DNA from: Candidatus Gastranaerophilales bacterium
GTDB taxonomy: Bacteria > Cyanobacteriota > Vampirovibrionia > Gastranaerophilales > Gastranaerophilaceae
NCBI GenBank assembly: GCA_944325575.1
Contig: CALVAR010000008.1
Span: 22,149 to 86,148, forward strand
Direction of reading: 5' to 3'
Length of the DNA stretch: 64,000 nucleotides
Position numbers and translations under genes: made by a program. Of the stretch, positions 33,263-42,129 are shown one piece after another. The notes beneath the pieces are model-generated. The model saw only the letters and a list, made by a program, of their open reading frames with translations. It made no database searches and was not told where the DNA came from. How positions within the stretch are numbered: position 1 is the stretch's first letter; the number at the start of each line of letters is the position of its first letter.

Positions 33263-33320
33263 TGATAATAAAAATAATAAAAAAAGTTAATGCAATATAT
33301 TGCATAAAAAGGAGAAAATC

Positions 33321-33527
33321 GTGGCTAAAAAATCTATGATAGCTAAAGAACAAAGAAGAGAATTACTCGTATCAAAGGGAAAATACCCGAGAGTAAGACT
33401 CCACAACAGATGTTCTATATGCGGCCGTCCTCACGGATATCACAGAGATTTCGGTCTTTGCAGGATATGCTTGAGAAAAATGGCTCATGAAGGTTTGTTA
33501 CCCGGTGTAGTTAAAGCAAGCTGGTAG
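33321..33527 (+). CDS. rpsN: 30S ribosomal protein S14, type Z
   Basis: Zinc-binding short S14 of 68 residues: '[45 protein letters not shown]' with the four cysteine ligands C-x2-C...C-x2-C. GTG 33321 is chosen because AGGAG lies 6 bases upstream and the product '[14 protein letters not shown]' matches the family; the in-frame ATG at 33300 precedes the Shine-Dalgarno. It is slightly longer than the usual 61-residue type Z protein. Confidence 0.96.
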   Translation: MAKKSMIAKEQRRELLVSKGKYPRVRLHNRCSICGRPHGYHRDFGLCRICLRKMAHEGLLPGVVKASW

Positions 33528-33664
33528 TAATTGCCGCTTTTGCTTAACTATACTGCTTGACAAGTCTTAAAATATGTTCAAGTAAGTAGTTAAGGAAGAT
33601 TTGTGTATTTGAGCATTTATAACAATTTGTGCAAAAATACGGGTCTTCAGAAAAGGAAAAAAAT

Positions 33665-34060
33665 ATGTTTACAGATCCTATAGCAGATATGCTGACAAGA
33701 ATCAGAAACGCAAATATCGTTTCTCATACTGAAGTTGAAATGCCGTCTTCAAAATTAAAAGTTGAATTGGCTAAAGTTTTAAAAGAAGAAGGCTACATCA
33801 CTGACTATACAGAAAAAGAAGTTGGTAAGTTCAAAGTTCTTGTTATTACTTTGAAATATGATGCAACAAACAAACCGGTTATTTCTAACTTGAAAAGAAT
33901 TTCTAAAACAGGTTTGAGAGTGTATTCTAAGGCAAAAGATCTTCCGCAGGTATTTGGCGGTCTTGGTATTGCAATCATTTCTACCAGCAAAGGTCTTATG
34001 ACTGACAGAAAAGCAAGAAAAGAAAATTTGGGCGGCGAAGTTATTTGTTACGTATGGTAA
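33665..34060 (+). CDS. rpsH: 30S ribosomal protein S8
   Basis: A 131-residue S8 starting '[17 protein letters not shown]'; ATG 33665 follows AAAAGGAA and is the family start, whereas the upstream in-frame codon at 33629 adds twelve unrelated residues. The C-terminal signature '[47 protein letters not shown]' is complete. S8 is a primary 16S binder and in E. coli represses the spc operon by binding an mRNA site; such a site is not evident here by eye. The 137-base spacer upstream holds AT-rich inverted repeats. Confidence 0.97.
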   Translation: MFTDPIADMLTRIRNANIVSHTEVEMPSSKLKVELAKVLKEEGYITDYTEKEVGKFKVLVITLKYDATNKPVISNLKRISKTGLRVYSKAKDLPQVFGGLGIAIISTSKGLMTDRKARKENLGGEVICYVW

Positions 34061-34174
34061 CCCGATTTTTTTAATTGCCGGTTGTTTTAATATCAAATTT
34101 TAAAATTATCAAATCTGATATTGATGACCGAACTAGATTAAGTAAGATAATAATTAATAATTGGAGATAAAAAG

Positions 34175-34717
34175 ATGTCACGTATAGGTAAAAAACCTGT
34201 TATAATTCCGGATGGCGTTGAAGTTAAAATCGACGGTCAGGTTTTGACTGCAAAAGGTCCTTTGGGCACAGAAACAGTTGAAGTTCGCCCGGAAGTTACA
34301 ATGAAGTTAGAAAACAACGAAGTTATTGTTGATATTGTTAACCATGATGACAGAAAATCAAGATCATTGTGGGGCTTATCAAGAACATTAATCAACAACG
34401 CAGTAGAAGGTGTTAAACACGGATTTACTAAAAAATTGGAAATTCAGGGCGTTGGCTATAGAGCTAATATGGAAGGCTCTAACTTGAATCTTGTTTTGGG
34501 TTATTCTCACCCGATTCTTGTTACTCCTCCTGAAGGAATTAAAATTTCTGTAGAAGCTAACACTAAAATTACTGTTACAGGTTCAAATAAACAAATGGTT
34601 GGCGACGTAGCAGCAGAAATCAGAGGCAAACGTCCTCCTGAAGTTTACAAAGGAAAAGGCGTTAGATACGAAGGTGAATACGTTAGACGTAAAGCCGGTA
34701 AAACTGGTAAGAAATAA
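34175..34717 (+). CDS. rplF: 50S ribosomal protein L6
   Basis: A 180-residue L6: 'MSRIGKKPVIIPDGVEVKIDGQVLTAKGPLGTE', 'LWGLSRTLINNAVEGVKHGFTKKLEIQGVGYRANMEGSNLNLVLGYSHPI' and the C-terminal 'RGKRPPEVYKGKGVRYEGEYVRRKAGKTGKK', all conserved. It sits near the sarcin-ricin loop and L7/L12 stalk base. GGAG precedes the ATG. A 176-base spacer with the weak inverted repeat GCCGGC... separates it from rplR. Confidence 0.98.
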   Translation: MSRIGKKPVIIPDGVEVKIDGQVLTAKGPLGTETVEVRPEVTMKLENNEVIVDIVNHDDRKSRSLWGLSRTLINNAVEGVKHGFTKKLEIQGVGYRANMEGSNLNLVLGYSHPILVTPPEGIKISVEANTKITVTGSNKQMVGDVAAEIRGKRPPEVYKGKGVRYEGEYVRRKAGKTGKK

Positions 34718-34893
34718 TAAGACTGCTGTCGGCAAAATAATTGAGCCGTGCAAATGTCTTATCCTGAACTCGTTTCAGAATTTAATAAATATATTAATAT
34801 CGAAATACAAAATAAAGCCGGCATAAGCCCTTATAGAAACTTTGAATGAAATCAAAATTCGCAGTAAGAAGGCTTCGGTGAAAGGAAAGAAAA

Positions 34894-35262
34894 ATGATTA
34901 AAACAAGAAACAGAAAAGAACAAGTAAGAAAAAGACACCAGCGTGTAAGAACAAAAATTTCCGGTACTGCTGAATCTCCGAGATTGGCTGTATACAGAAG
35001 TACAAAACATATTTACGCTCAGTTAATTGACGACGTAAATAAAGTTACACTTTGTTCAGCTTCTTCTATTGACAAAGACTTGAGAGAAAAACTCTCTCAC
35101 GGCGGAAATGTTGAAGCAGCAAAAGTTGTTGGTGAAGCTATTGCTAAAAAGGCCTTAAAAGCAGGCGTTAAAGAATGCGTTTTCGATAGAGGCGGATTCC
35201 TTTATCACGGCAGAGTTTCTGCTTTGGCTGATGCAGCAAGAGAAGCTGGCTTAGATTTTTAA
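34894..35262 (+). CDS. rplR: 50S ribosomal protein L18, last gene of the operon
   Basis: A 122-residue L18 that binds 5S rRNA: '[36 protein letters not shown]', '[54 protein letters not shown]'. Standard length. In most bacteria rpsE, rpmD, rplO and secY follow; here a strong terminator follows within 20 bases and the next gene is on the other strand, so the spc operon is cut at this point. Confidence 0.98.
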   Translation: MIKTRNRKEQVRKRHQRVRTKISGTAESPRLAVYRSTKHIYAQLIDDVNKVTLCSASSIDKDLREKLSHGGNVEAAKVVGEAIAKKALKAGVKECVFDRGGFLYHGRVSALADAAREAGLDF

Positions 35263-35278
35263 TTTTAATTAAAATAAT

Positions 35279-35312
35279 AAAAAGCCCTTCCTATATGGAA
35301 GGGCTTTTATTT
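35279..35312. terminator. Terminator ending the ribosomal operon
   Basis: AAAAGCCCTTCC-TATAT-GGAAGGGCTTTT, a perfect 12-bp stem with T-run on both strands, between rplR and the convergent FlhA-like gene. Confidence 0.95.
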
Positions 35313-35323
35313 GGCTAAAGTCT

Positions 35324-36784
35324 TTAAACTTTATCGTAGATTTCAAGAGTATATCCGTTGGCTATTTCTTCTCTTGCAACGACTTTTACGGACGGCATCA
35401 TTTGTGACAGCACAACGCTTGTTACCTGACGGATTTCCATAGGTACTATTACAACAATCTCATCTGCGTTTATGTTATTTTTGTCTATAACTTTATATAT
35501 GTTATTTACTATTGTTTTTATTTTTGTATTATCAATTCTTATAACAGTGCTTTTGCCTGATACTTTTGATGAAAGATACTTTAGTGATTCATCGGATAGT
35601 TCAAATGCCTGAATCAAATTATTTTCATTTGCTATGCCTTTTGAAATTTGTCTTGATAAAGAATGTCTGACTCTGCTCAACAAATCTTCTTTTGTCTCTT
35701 CATCTGCAAAGTCATTAATTTTTTCAAAAATATAAACAATGTCTTTTATTGAGACACGTTCTTTTATAAGGCTTGTCAGTATGTACTTTAGCTCTGCAAT
35801 AGACACAAAGTCAGGTATGATATTTTCTATAAGGTAGAGATTATTTTCGCTTACAATTTCTATATAATTGTTAATGTCATTGTAATCAAAAATTTCTTCT
35901 ACATTTTTTATGCATACATATTCCAGTATTCTGCCTATTACCTGCGACGCATTTAGACCCTTTACCCAAAAATTTCTTGTTTTTTCTTCGGGTATCCAGT
36001 AAAGCACCTTTCCCGTAATAGGATCCGCATCTTTTATAATGTCTTTTGATACTTTATCAAGATTTAAGTCATCTTTAAAAAACATTAGATAGCCATTATA
36101 AACAACACCCTTGGCAGCACAAACCCCTCTTACATCAATTTCAAATTCGTTTGCCTGCAATGTTTCATCATTTTCGAATCTGACTTTGGGTATTATATAG
36201 CCGAGTTCTTCTGTGAGTTTTTGCCTGATTTTAACGGTTTCTGCAACAAGAGGTGCATCAAGATCAGGGTTTACAAGTTCTATATTTTCTTCGCTGAGTT
36301 TGATTTTAATCTTGTCTTCTCCGATTTTATCAAGCATAATTTCCGGAGATATTGTATCTGCAAGCTGCTTTCTTAATTCTTTCAGCTCTTCAATATTCTT
36401 GTACATCTCGCTGTTGAGTTCTTGTCTTTGTGTTTCATTAGTTTCATCGATAAGCGATTTGATAGTATGAATTTTTTTTCGTTTTTCTTTTATTTTGCTT
36501 TGTATATCAATACATTTTTCATACGGCTCACTTTGTGCGGAAATCATTTTTTGCATTTGAGTTTTATAGCCGTAAATGCTTTCTTCCTCATCTTCGGTTT
36601 CTGTTGAAACTTCGCATTCTTTTACAAAAATACAGTTGTAGTTGAAGCCTTCATCACCTTCAACTTCATGCATTGTATATAATTCCCACCCCAGCGAAGA
36701 CATTTCATTTAAGAGAGATTCCATCTGAAAAGTATCATCACTTGGTACAGCTTTTATGCAGTATTGCATTCTTGTAGACTTCAT
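35324..36784 (-). CDS. Soluble protein homologous to the FlhA/SctV cytoplasmic domain
   Basis: A 486-residue protein without any membrane segment. Residues 1-55 resemble a small DUF4177-like domain ('MQYCIKAVPSDD...MSSLGWELYTMHEVEG'). About 75-145 is a charged coiled coil. From about 170 to the end it follows the FHIPEP C-domain: 'ELGYIIPKVRFENDETLQANEFEIDVRGVCAAKG', 'DPITGKVLYWIPEE', 'NASQVIGRILEYV', 'LIENIIPDFVSIAELKYILTSLIKERVSIKDIVYIFEKINDFA', 'LLSRVRHSLSRQI'. In FlhA this domain forms the nonameric ring that receives export cargo; the eight-helix gate that normally precedes it is missing. The start may be ATG 36784 or 36769. It follows ricT by 103 bases. Confidence 0.8.
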   Translation of the reverse strand: MKSTRMQYCIKAVPSDDTFQMESLLNEMSSLGWELYTMHEVEGDEGFNYNCIFVKECEVSTETEDEEESIYGYKTQMQKMISAQSEPYEKCIDIQSKIKEKRKKIHTIKSLIDETNETQRQELNSEMYKNIEELKELRKQLADTISPEIMLDKIGEDKIKIKLSEENIELVNPDLDAPLVAETVKIRQKLTEELGYIIPKVRFENDETLQANEFEIDVRGVCAAKGVVYNGYLMFFKDDLNLDKVSKDIIKDADPITGKVLYWIPEEKTRNFWVKGLNASQVIGRILEYVCIKNVEEIFDYNDINNYIEIVSENNLYLIENIIPDFVSIAELKYILTSLIKERVSIKDIVYIFEKINDFADEETKEDLLSRVRHSLSRQISKGIANENNLIQAFELSDESLKYLSSKVSGKSTVIRIDNTKIKTIVNNIYKVIDKNNINADEIVVIVPMEIRQVTSVVLSQMMPSVKVVAREEIANGYTLEIYDKV

Positions 36785-36887
36785 ATTTCTATAATTCCCA
36801 TATTTGTTGTTTTTATTCGTCTTGGATTATTTGTGCTCAGCGAAAGTGGTTTTGCTTTACAAGAACCGCTTGCCCGCACAAAATCCG

Positions 36888-37814
36888 CTATACATTTCCG
36901 GTTGAGCTGTTTCTGTCGTCTTCCAGCTGTTTTATGTCAACATTGTAATCTGATTGTTCCTGATAGATGTTATTGGTATCTTGTATATCAATGTCAATGT
37001 TAACATCGCTGTCAACCATTTCTATCTCATCTTTTTTGTAGTTTTTAATTTTGCCGTCTTCTGTTTTTACGGCAATTTCATTGCTTAGAAAATGCAAAGA
37101 ACAAACTCTGCCAAGACCGTCAGGTGTCATTACACCGGAGCCGATAGGAGGCATGTCTTTTGCCGCATCAATATAGTTTTTATATTCATAATTTAAACAG
37201 CAAAGCAGTCTGCCGCATGTACCGGATATTTTCCCCGGAGTGATAGGCATTCCCTGATCTTTTGCAAGCTTAATGTTAATTGAATCAAATTTTCTTAAAA
37301 ATGTACAGCAACAAAAAGGTCTGCCGCATAGACCGTTTCCGCATAAAAGCGAGGTTTCATCTCTTACACCGATATGTCTGAGGTCTATTCTTACTCTTTT
37401 GAAAACCTGTGTTAAATCTTTTAAAAGTCCTCTAAAATCAACTCTTTCCGGCGCTGTGTAGTAAAAAGTGATTTTTCTTCTGTCAAATGTATACTTTGTC
37501 TGTACAAGATTCATTTGCAAATTGTGCCTTGCAACCAGCTCTTTACAGGTTTTAAATGCTTCTTCTTCTGCAAACTCTATCTCTTTTAATGTTTCGAAAT
37601 CTTTTGGAGATAGTACTCTAATCAAAGGTACAGCTTCCGGCATATTAGCTTCCCATGCTTTTGCAATAAGTGGGTTTACCATAAACACTTTTGCAACTTC
37701 TTCACCCTTTTCTGTTCTGACAAGAACCATTTGCCCGTGTTCAACATGTGCTGAGTCTGCAATTTCAAGAGGGTGAAATGTATTTTTTATTAAATTAACA
37801 GCGTATTTTATCAT
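36888..37814 (-). CDS. ricT: PSP1-domain protein RicT/YaaT
   Basis: A 308-residue cytoplasmic protein of the PSP1 (RicT, formerly YaaT) family, which with RicA and RicF binds Fe-S clusters and stimulates RNase Y-dependent mRNA processing in Bacillus. The PSP1 core runs from about 15 to 225 with 'YTAPERVDFRGLLKDLTQVFKRVRIDLRHIGVRDE' and two cysteine clusters, 'LLCGNGLCGRPFCCCTFL' and 'GTCGRLLCCLNYEY', that are the likely cluster ligands. The last 70 residues are acidic and disordered. AGGAT stands 7 bases before the ATG. Divergent from aspS. Confidence 0.93.
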   Translation of the reverse strand: MIKYAVNLIKNTFHPLEIADSAHVEHGQMVLVRTEKGEEVAKVFMVNPLIAKAWEANMPEAVPLIRVLSPKDFETLKEIEFAEEEAFKTCKELVARHNLQMNLVQTKYTFDRRKITFYYTAPERVDFRGLLKDLTQVFKRVRIDLRHIGVRDETSLLCGNGLCGRPFCCCTFLRKFDSINIKLAKDQGMPITPGKISGTCGRLLCCLNYEYKNYIDAAKDMPPIGSGVMTPDGLGRVCSLHFLSNEIAVKTEDGKIKNYKKDEIEMVDSDVNIDIDIQDTNNIYQEQSDYNVDIKQLEDDRNSSTGNV

Positions 37815-37921
37815 TGTTTATCCTATAAATATTTTACTGCTATTTTATCATAAAAATTGATTCTTAACTTTGTTTAGTATAAATTTGTAGTACGCGTTAT
37901 TTAAGAATAGGGAAACATGTA

Positions 37922-39709
37922 ATGAAAACTTTTTCGCATATGAAATCGCATTATAACGAAGAATTAACAATATCAGATATTGATAAAGAAGTCACTCTTG
38001 CAGGCTGGGTTTCTGCAGTAAGAGATTTAGGCGGTATTATTTTTATAGAATTAAGGGATAAAACGGGCTTTTTTCAAGTCGTTGCAGATCCTCAGATAAA
38101 TCCTCAGATTCACGATGTGTTTTCAAAATTGAAAGATGAATATGTTATTCAGGTAAAAGGTAAAATAACAAAAAGACCGCCGGAAACTTATAATCCGGAT
38201 TTGAAAACAGGCGAGATAGAAATGTACCCTGCGGAAGTTACTGTTTTGTCAGAAGCAAAACTTTTGCCTTTTGAACTTTCTTCAGATGATACAAAGGAAG
38301 ATATCCGTTTAAAATACAGATATCTTGATATAAGACGTCCACAAATGGCAAATAATCTGAAATTGAGACATAAAATTGTTACTGCAATAAGAAATTATCT
38401 CAATAATGCAGAATTTATGGAAGTAGAAACACCTATACTTATCAATACTACACCTGAGGGTGCAAGAGACTATCTGGTACCAAGCCGTGTTCAGGAGGGT
38501 AAGTTCTATGCACTGCCTCAGTCTCCTCAGATTTTTAAACAGTTATTGATGGTTGGCGGTATTGAAAAATACTATCAGATAGCAAAATGTTTCCGTGATG
38601 AAGACCTGAGAGCAGACAGACAGCCTGAATTTACTCAGGTTGATATGGAAATGTCTTTTGCCACACAGGATGATGTTATTGAACTTACAGAAGGCTTATT
38701 AGCGGAAGCATTTAAGGCTGCAGGCGTTGATATCAAGCCTCCGTTTACAAGAATTACATGGCAGGAAGCCATGGACAGATTCGGCTCTGACAAACCTGAT
38801 GCACGTTTTGGTCTGGAATTGTTTGATATATCTGATATTATGATGGAATCTACTTTTGAGCCTGTTAAAGAAACTCTTAAAAACGGCGGTATTGCAAAAG
38901 CTATTAAGATTCCCGGAATTGCAGGATATTCCAGAAAAGAAATGGACGATGTCCGTTCCATGGCAATTTCTTTCGGTGCTAAAGGTATTGCCTGGATTAC
39001 ATATATGGAAGACGGCACTGTTAAGTCTCCTATACTGAAATTTTTAACAGAAGAACAAATAGAAACACTTAAGGTTAAAGCTGATGCAAAACCTGGCGAT
39101 ATTGTTTTCTTTGTTGCTGATGACAAAAAGACAACTTATGATGTAATGGGCAGATTCAGATTGTTCTTTGGCGAGAAACTGGGTCTGATAGATGAAAATA
39201 AACACGCACTTTTATGGGTTGTTGACTTCCCGATGTTTGAATACAGCAAAGAATTTGACAGGGTAATGGCTATGCACCATCCGTTTACATCGCCTAATCT
39301 TGATGATGTAGACAAGATGAAAACAGAACCTCTCAGTGTTCGTTCTGTTGCGTATGATATTGTTTATAACGGTACAGAGCTGGGCGGCGGATCTGTTAGA
39401 ATTCATTCACCGGAAGTACAAAGAAAAGTCTTTGATGCTCTCGGGTTAACGGAAGATGAAATTCAGCAGAAATTCGGCTTTATGTTAACGGCATTCCAAT
39501 ACGGTACACCTCCTCATGCCGGTCTTGCTATAGGTTTAGACAGACTTGTCGCTTTGTTGACTCACAATACTTCCATAAGAGAAGTTATTGCATTCCCGAA
39601 AAACTCTGCTGCTAAATGTCTTATGACAAATGCTCCGACATACGCTTCTGAGGAACAGTTGATGGAATTGCATTTGAAATCTACTGTAAGACATGATGCA
39701 AAAGTGTAA
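37922..39709 (+). CDS. aspS: Aspartyl-tRNA synthetase
   Basis: Class II synthetase of 595 residues, the bacterial type with a GAD insertion. It has the anticodon-binding OB fold ('VTLAGWVSAVRDLGGIIFIELRDKTGFFQVV'), motif 2 'FRDEDLRADRQPEFTQVDMEMSF', the inserted GAD domain (about 285-420), and motif 3 'GTPPHAGLAIGLDRLVALL'. Without a Gln- or Asn-synthetase in view it may be non-discriminating and feed the GatCAB pathway, but the sequence alone does not decide this. A terminator follows. Confidence 0.97.
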   Translation: MKTFSHMKSHYNEELTISDIDKEVTLAGWVSAVRDLGGIIFIELRDKTGFFQVVADPQINPQIHDVFSKLKDEYVIQVKGKITKRPPETYNPDLKTGEIEMYPAEVTVLSEAKLLPFELSSDDTKEDIRLKYRYLDIRRPQMANNLKLRHKIVTAIRNYLNNAEFMEVETPILINTTPEGARDYLVPSRVQEGKFYALPQSPQIFKQLLMVGGIEKYYQIAKCFRDEDLRADRQPEFTQVDMEMSFATQDDVIELTEGLLAEAFKAAGVDIKPPFTRITWQEAMDRFGSDKPDARFGLELFDISDIMMESTFEPVKETLKNGGIAKAIKIPGIAGYSRKEMDDVRSMAISFGAKGIAWITYMEDGTVKSPILKFLTEEQIETLKVKADAKPGDIVFFVADDKKTTYDVMGRFRLFFGEKLGLIDENKHALLWVVDFPMFEYSKEFDRVMAMHHPFTSPNLDDVDKMKTEPLSVRSVAYDIVYNGTELGGGSVRIHSPEVQRKVFDALGLTEDEIQQKFGFMLTAFQYGTPPHAGLAIGLDRLVALLTHNTSIREVIAFPKNSAAKCLMTNAPTYASEEQLMELHLKSTVRHDAKV

Positions 39710-39727
39710 TTAATATGAAATAAAATT

Positions 39728-39782
39728 AAAAAGCCAGACAGAATTATTTAATCAAATAAAAGTAGCTGTTTGGCTTTTATTT
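39728..39782 (+). terminator. Terminator after aspS
   Basis: AAAAGCCAGACAG pairs with CTGTTTGGCTTTT around an AT-rich loop of about 25 bases, followed by T-rich sequence. Confidence 0.75.
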
Positions 39783-39947
39783 TTAAATAATTAAAATAAA
39801 TTTTAAACTTTATAATTCTTTACAAATCCTGAAAATCAATGATACTGCCTAATAGCATGGCGTGGCGAAAAGTCAGGATACTAAAGTTTTTTGCGCCATA
39901 TCTGATATCTGTAACGTAATTAACAGATAGAAAGGTGTGGTGTGTGT

Positions 39948-40157
39948 ATGTCATTTTTTAACAAAAGAGTTGATGTAAGCGAGGGCGGAAAATATGACGC
40001 AACAAAAGTTTCTGATTCGGGTTTGAGTCAGGAGGAGCTTGAGGCATTAAAAAAGGAATTAAAAGCTTTAGATATTTTTAATACGGATGGCAAAGCGGGT
40101 TTGAGCAAGGATGTGCTGACGGAAGCATTAGCAATGTATTCCAAATTTGCCGGTTAA
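39948..40157 (+). CDS. Small EF-hand-like protein
   Basis: A 69-residue protein. 'MSFFNKRVDVSEGGKYDATKVSDSG' is followed by a helix 'LSQEELEALKKELKAL', then 'DIFNTDGKAGLSKDVLTEALAMYSKF', in which D-x-x-x-D-G-x-x-G-L-S resembles a degenerate EF-hand loop between two helices. Calcium binding is possible but the first ligand spacing is imperfect. AAAGGTG precedes the region; ATG 39948 is preferred over GTG 39942. About 120 bases of hairpin-forming leader precede it (CCTGA...TCAGG around GCC...GGC). A terminator follows at 40243. Confidence 0.6.
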   Translation: MSFFNKRVDVSEGGKYDATKVSDSGLSQEELEALKKELKALDIFNTDGKAGLSKDVLTEALAMYSKFAG

Positions 40158-40242
40158 CGCAGGCAGTATGAATGAGCTGATTGCTTCTTTAAAGATTCCT
40201 GTTGTTGATAATCAAGTTTAAAATAAATTCATTCCTTATATG

Positions 40243-40291
40243 CCCGAAGAGATATTTCTTCTTTATAGGAAATATTTTCTTCGGGTTTTCT
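40243..40291 (+). terminator. Terminator after the EF-hand-like gene
   Basis: CCCGAAGA...TCTTCGGG with inner GATATTTC/GAAATATT pairing and a TTTTC tail on the plus strand. Confidence 0.88.
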
Positions 40292-40349
40292 TTTATCAGT
40301 ATATTCTTTTATTTGCTTATTTTATTTTAAATCTGAATACCACGGTTTG

Positions 40350-41315
40350 TTAGGGCATATCTTTATATCTTGTAATTATGGGAAAACCTAATAATTTGTA
40401 TTGATATTTCTTTTTATATGGCGACATTGTTACTGATTTTGTCAAAATTCCGAGATAGTTACGCTTTTTATATTCACAGCCCTTTTCACAAAATTCTTTT
40501 ACTTCCGGTCTCATTGTTGAAAGATCTGATTTGTTAAGAAGTTTGTTTTCATATATACGGGTACGTTTTGTATAGTCGCCTATTTTTGATTTTTGTTTTA
40601 TCGTGTTTGTATTGTGCCAGCGGTAATAAAAAAGTATTTCGTCTATATACTTCATTTTTGCATATTTAGAAATCTGAAGCATTAGCCAGTAATCTTCAAG
40701 CGGTGCTTCTTTTGTAAATAATCCTATCTTTTCAAATATTGATTTTCTTATTAAATAACCGTTAGGTATATAATTTCTCGGATAAATTGTGTTATAAGTG
40801 CCAAAATATTCCTGAGTAAAGTCAAGGTTTTGAGTTTTTTGCAAAAAATCTGCAAATGTTATATATTTAGCTTTATTTTTATCATAGACAATATTTCTCT
40901 TTTTGTCCCAGTAACAGATTTTTGAATTCGAATCAATAATCGCATCATCGCCAACACAAAGGGCATAGTCGGGATTTTGTGAAAGAAATGCCTGTAGTTT
41001 TTCTATAGCATCCGGAGCTGCCTTGTCATCGGATGCAATAAAATAGATATATTCTCCCTGAGCTTTTTTCAGATGCCTGTTATTTGTATAGCAGGTGCCG
41101 TGATTTTCCTGTGTTTCGAATACAACATTTACAAATCTTTTCTCGCAAGCATCTTTCATTTCACAAATTTTTTGCCATGTAGCATCTTTAGAACCGTCAT
41201 CTATAACAATCAATTCAATATTCTGATAAGTTTGATTAATGATAGATTGTATGGTTTCTTGTATATAATTTTCATGATTGTATGCTGATATTTTGACTGT
41301 TACTGTGTTATTCAT
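40350..41315 (-). CDS. Family 2 glycosyltransferase, last gene of the glycan cluster
   Basis: A GT2 enzyme of about 321 residues: 'VTVKISAYNHENYIQETIQSIINQTYQNIELIVIDDGSKDATW' is the nucleotide-sugar fold, 'EYIYFIASDDKAAPDAIEKL' holds the metal-binding Asp pair, and 'FTKEAPLEDYWLMLQISKYAKMKYIDEILFYYRWHNTNT' is the acceptor/catalytic region typical of O-antigen-type transferases. ATG 41315 begins the standard fold; an in-frame TTG at 41354 would overlap the upstream gene. Likely adds one sugar to a lipid-linked glycan on the cytoplasmic side. Confidence 0.9.
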   Translation of the reverse strand: MNNTVTVKISAYNHENYIQETIQSIINQTYQNIELIVIDDGSKDATWQKICEMKDACEKRFVNVVFETQENHGTCYTNNRHLKKAQGEYIYFIASDDKAAPDAIEKLQAFLSQNPDYALCVGDDAIIDSNSKICYWDKKRNIVYDKNKAKYITFADFLQKTQNLDFTQEYFGTYNTIYPRNYIPNGYLIRKSIFEKIGLFTKEAPLEDYWLMLQISKYAKMKYIDEILFYYRWHNTNTIKQKSKIGDYTKRTRIYENKLLNKSDLSTMRPEVKEFCEKGCEYKKRNYLGILTKSVTMSPYKKKYQYKLLGFPIITRYKDMP

Positions 41316-41331
41316 ATTTGTTAGCTTCTTT

Positions 41332-42129
41332 CTATTCAATACGATTTTTTCCAATTGCTATTTGTATACGTATGCCGCAAATATATAATTTGACGTACAG
41401 AAATGTATTAATTTGTGGAAAAATAACAATGGCTAAACCCTTTTTTAGTTTATCAAACATTAAACATCCGAATTTTGTCATAAACAGTGATGGATTATAG
41501 TTAATAAAATCCAGAAAATCCCAGGCTTGTGTAGTCGTTGTGTAATCCTTTTTAGTTATTTCTCTTGCATAATGATAAATTTTTATACAATTTTCTTCGA
41601 TTATTTCATCTTTAGCACAGGAAAAAGATAGCACTCTTAAATGAAATGTTTTATTTGGAAATATTTCATTTAGTGTATTAATTAAATATCTGCAAGGTTC
41701 AATATTTACATAGAAATTAGTACTTAAAATTAATAAAATTTTATTAGATTTATTGATAAATTCGATTAATCTTTTGGCTCTTTTATCAAATTTATTTTTT
41801 ACTCTATTGTATTCATTTATATTGTCAATTGGTTTAACAAAATGGTTTACAAAATAATATTCGGTTTTCAGGTCCTTATATTGTATTTTATCTTTATGGT
41901 CTATACTGTATTTATCAGGAGCCAATTCTTCAAGATTTTCTTTTAACAAAAAAGTTTTAAAATTATTTTTAAAACCTTCAGCTAATTTATATAAAGCAGA
42001 ATCATTCACTATATATGTCCAGTCAAAAGGAAGTGAAAATTTTCTTAAACCCTTATATTGAAGATTATGTGCTGCTGCACAATTTCCCCCAACAGAAAAT
42101 ACCAAATCATAGTTTTGATTATTATCCAT
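41332..42129 (-). CDS. DUF1796 family protein (papain-like peptidase fold)
   Basis: A 265-residue protein of the DUF1796 (PF08795) group: '[34 protein letters not shown]' carries the family signature (xSxGxxC...PFDW), with the candidate catalytic cysteine in 'GGNCAAA', and 'KYSIDHKD', 'YYFVNHF' and 'LLILSTNF' follow. These proteins occur in polysaccharide clusters, and the activity is not established. The last 40 residues are hydrophobic and may associate with the membrane. Its start overlaps the end of the aminotransferase gene by 8 bases. Confidence 0.8.
   Translation of the reverse strand: MDNNQNYDLVFSVGGNCAAAHNLQYKGLRKFSLPFDWTYIVNDSALYKLAEGFKNNFKTFLLKENLEELAPDKYSIDHKDKIQYKDLKTEYYFVNHFVKPIDNINEYNRVKNKFDKRAKRLIEFINKSNKILLILSTNFYVNIEPCRYLINTLNEIFPNKTFHLRVLSFSCAKDEIIEENCIKIYHYAREITKKDYTTTTQAWDFLDFINYNPSLFMTKFGCLMFDKLKKGLAIVIFPQINTFLYVKLYICGIRIQIAIGKNRIE

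Noticed and set aside
40171..40224. 17-codon frame after the EF-hand-like gene.
   Set aside because: Too short, with no Shine-Dalgarno and no attenuator-like structure tied to its codons.
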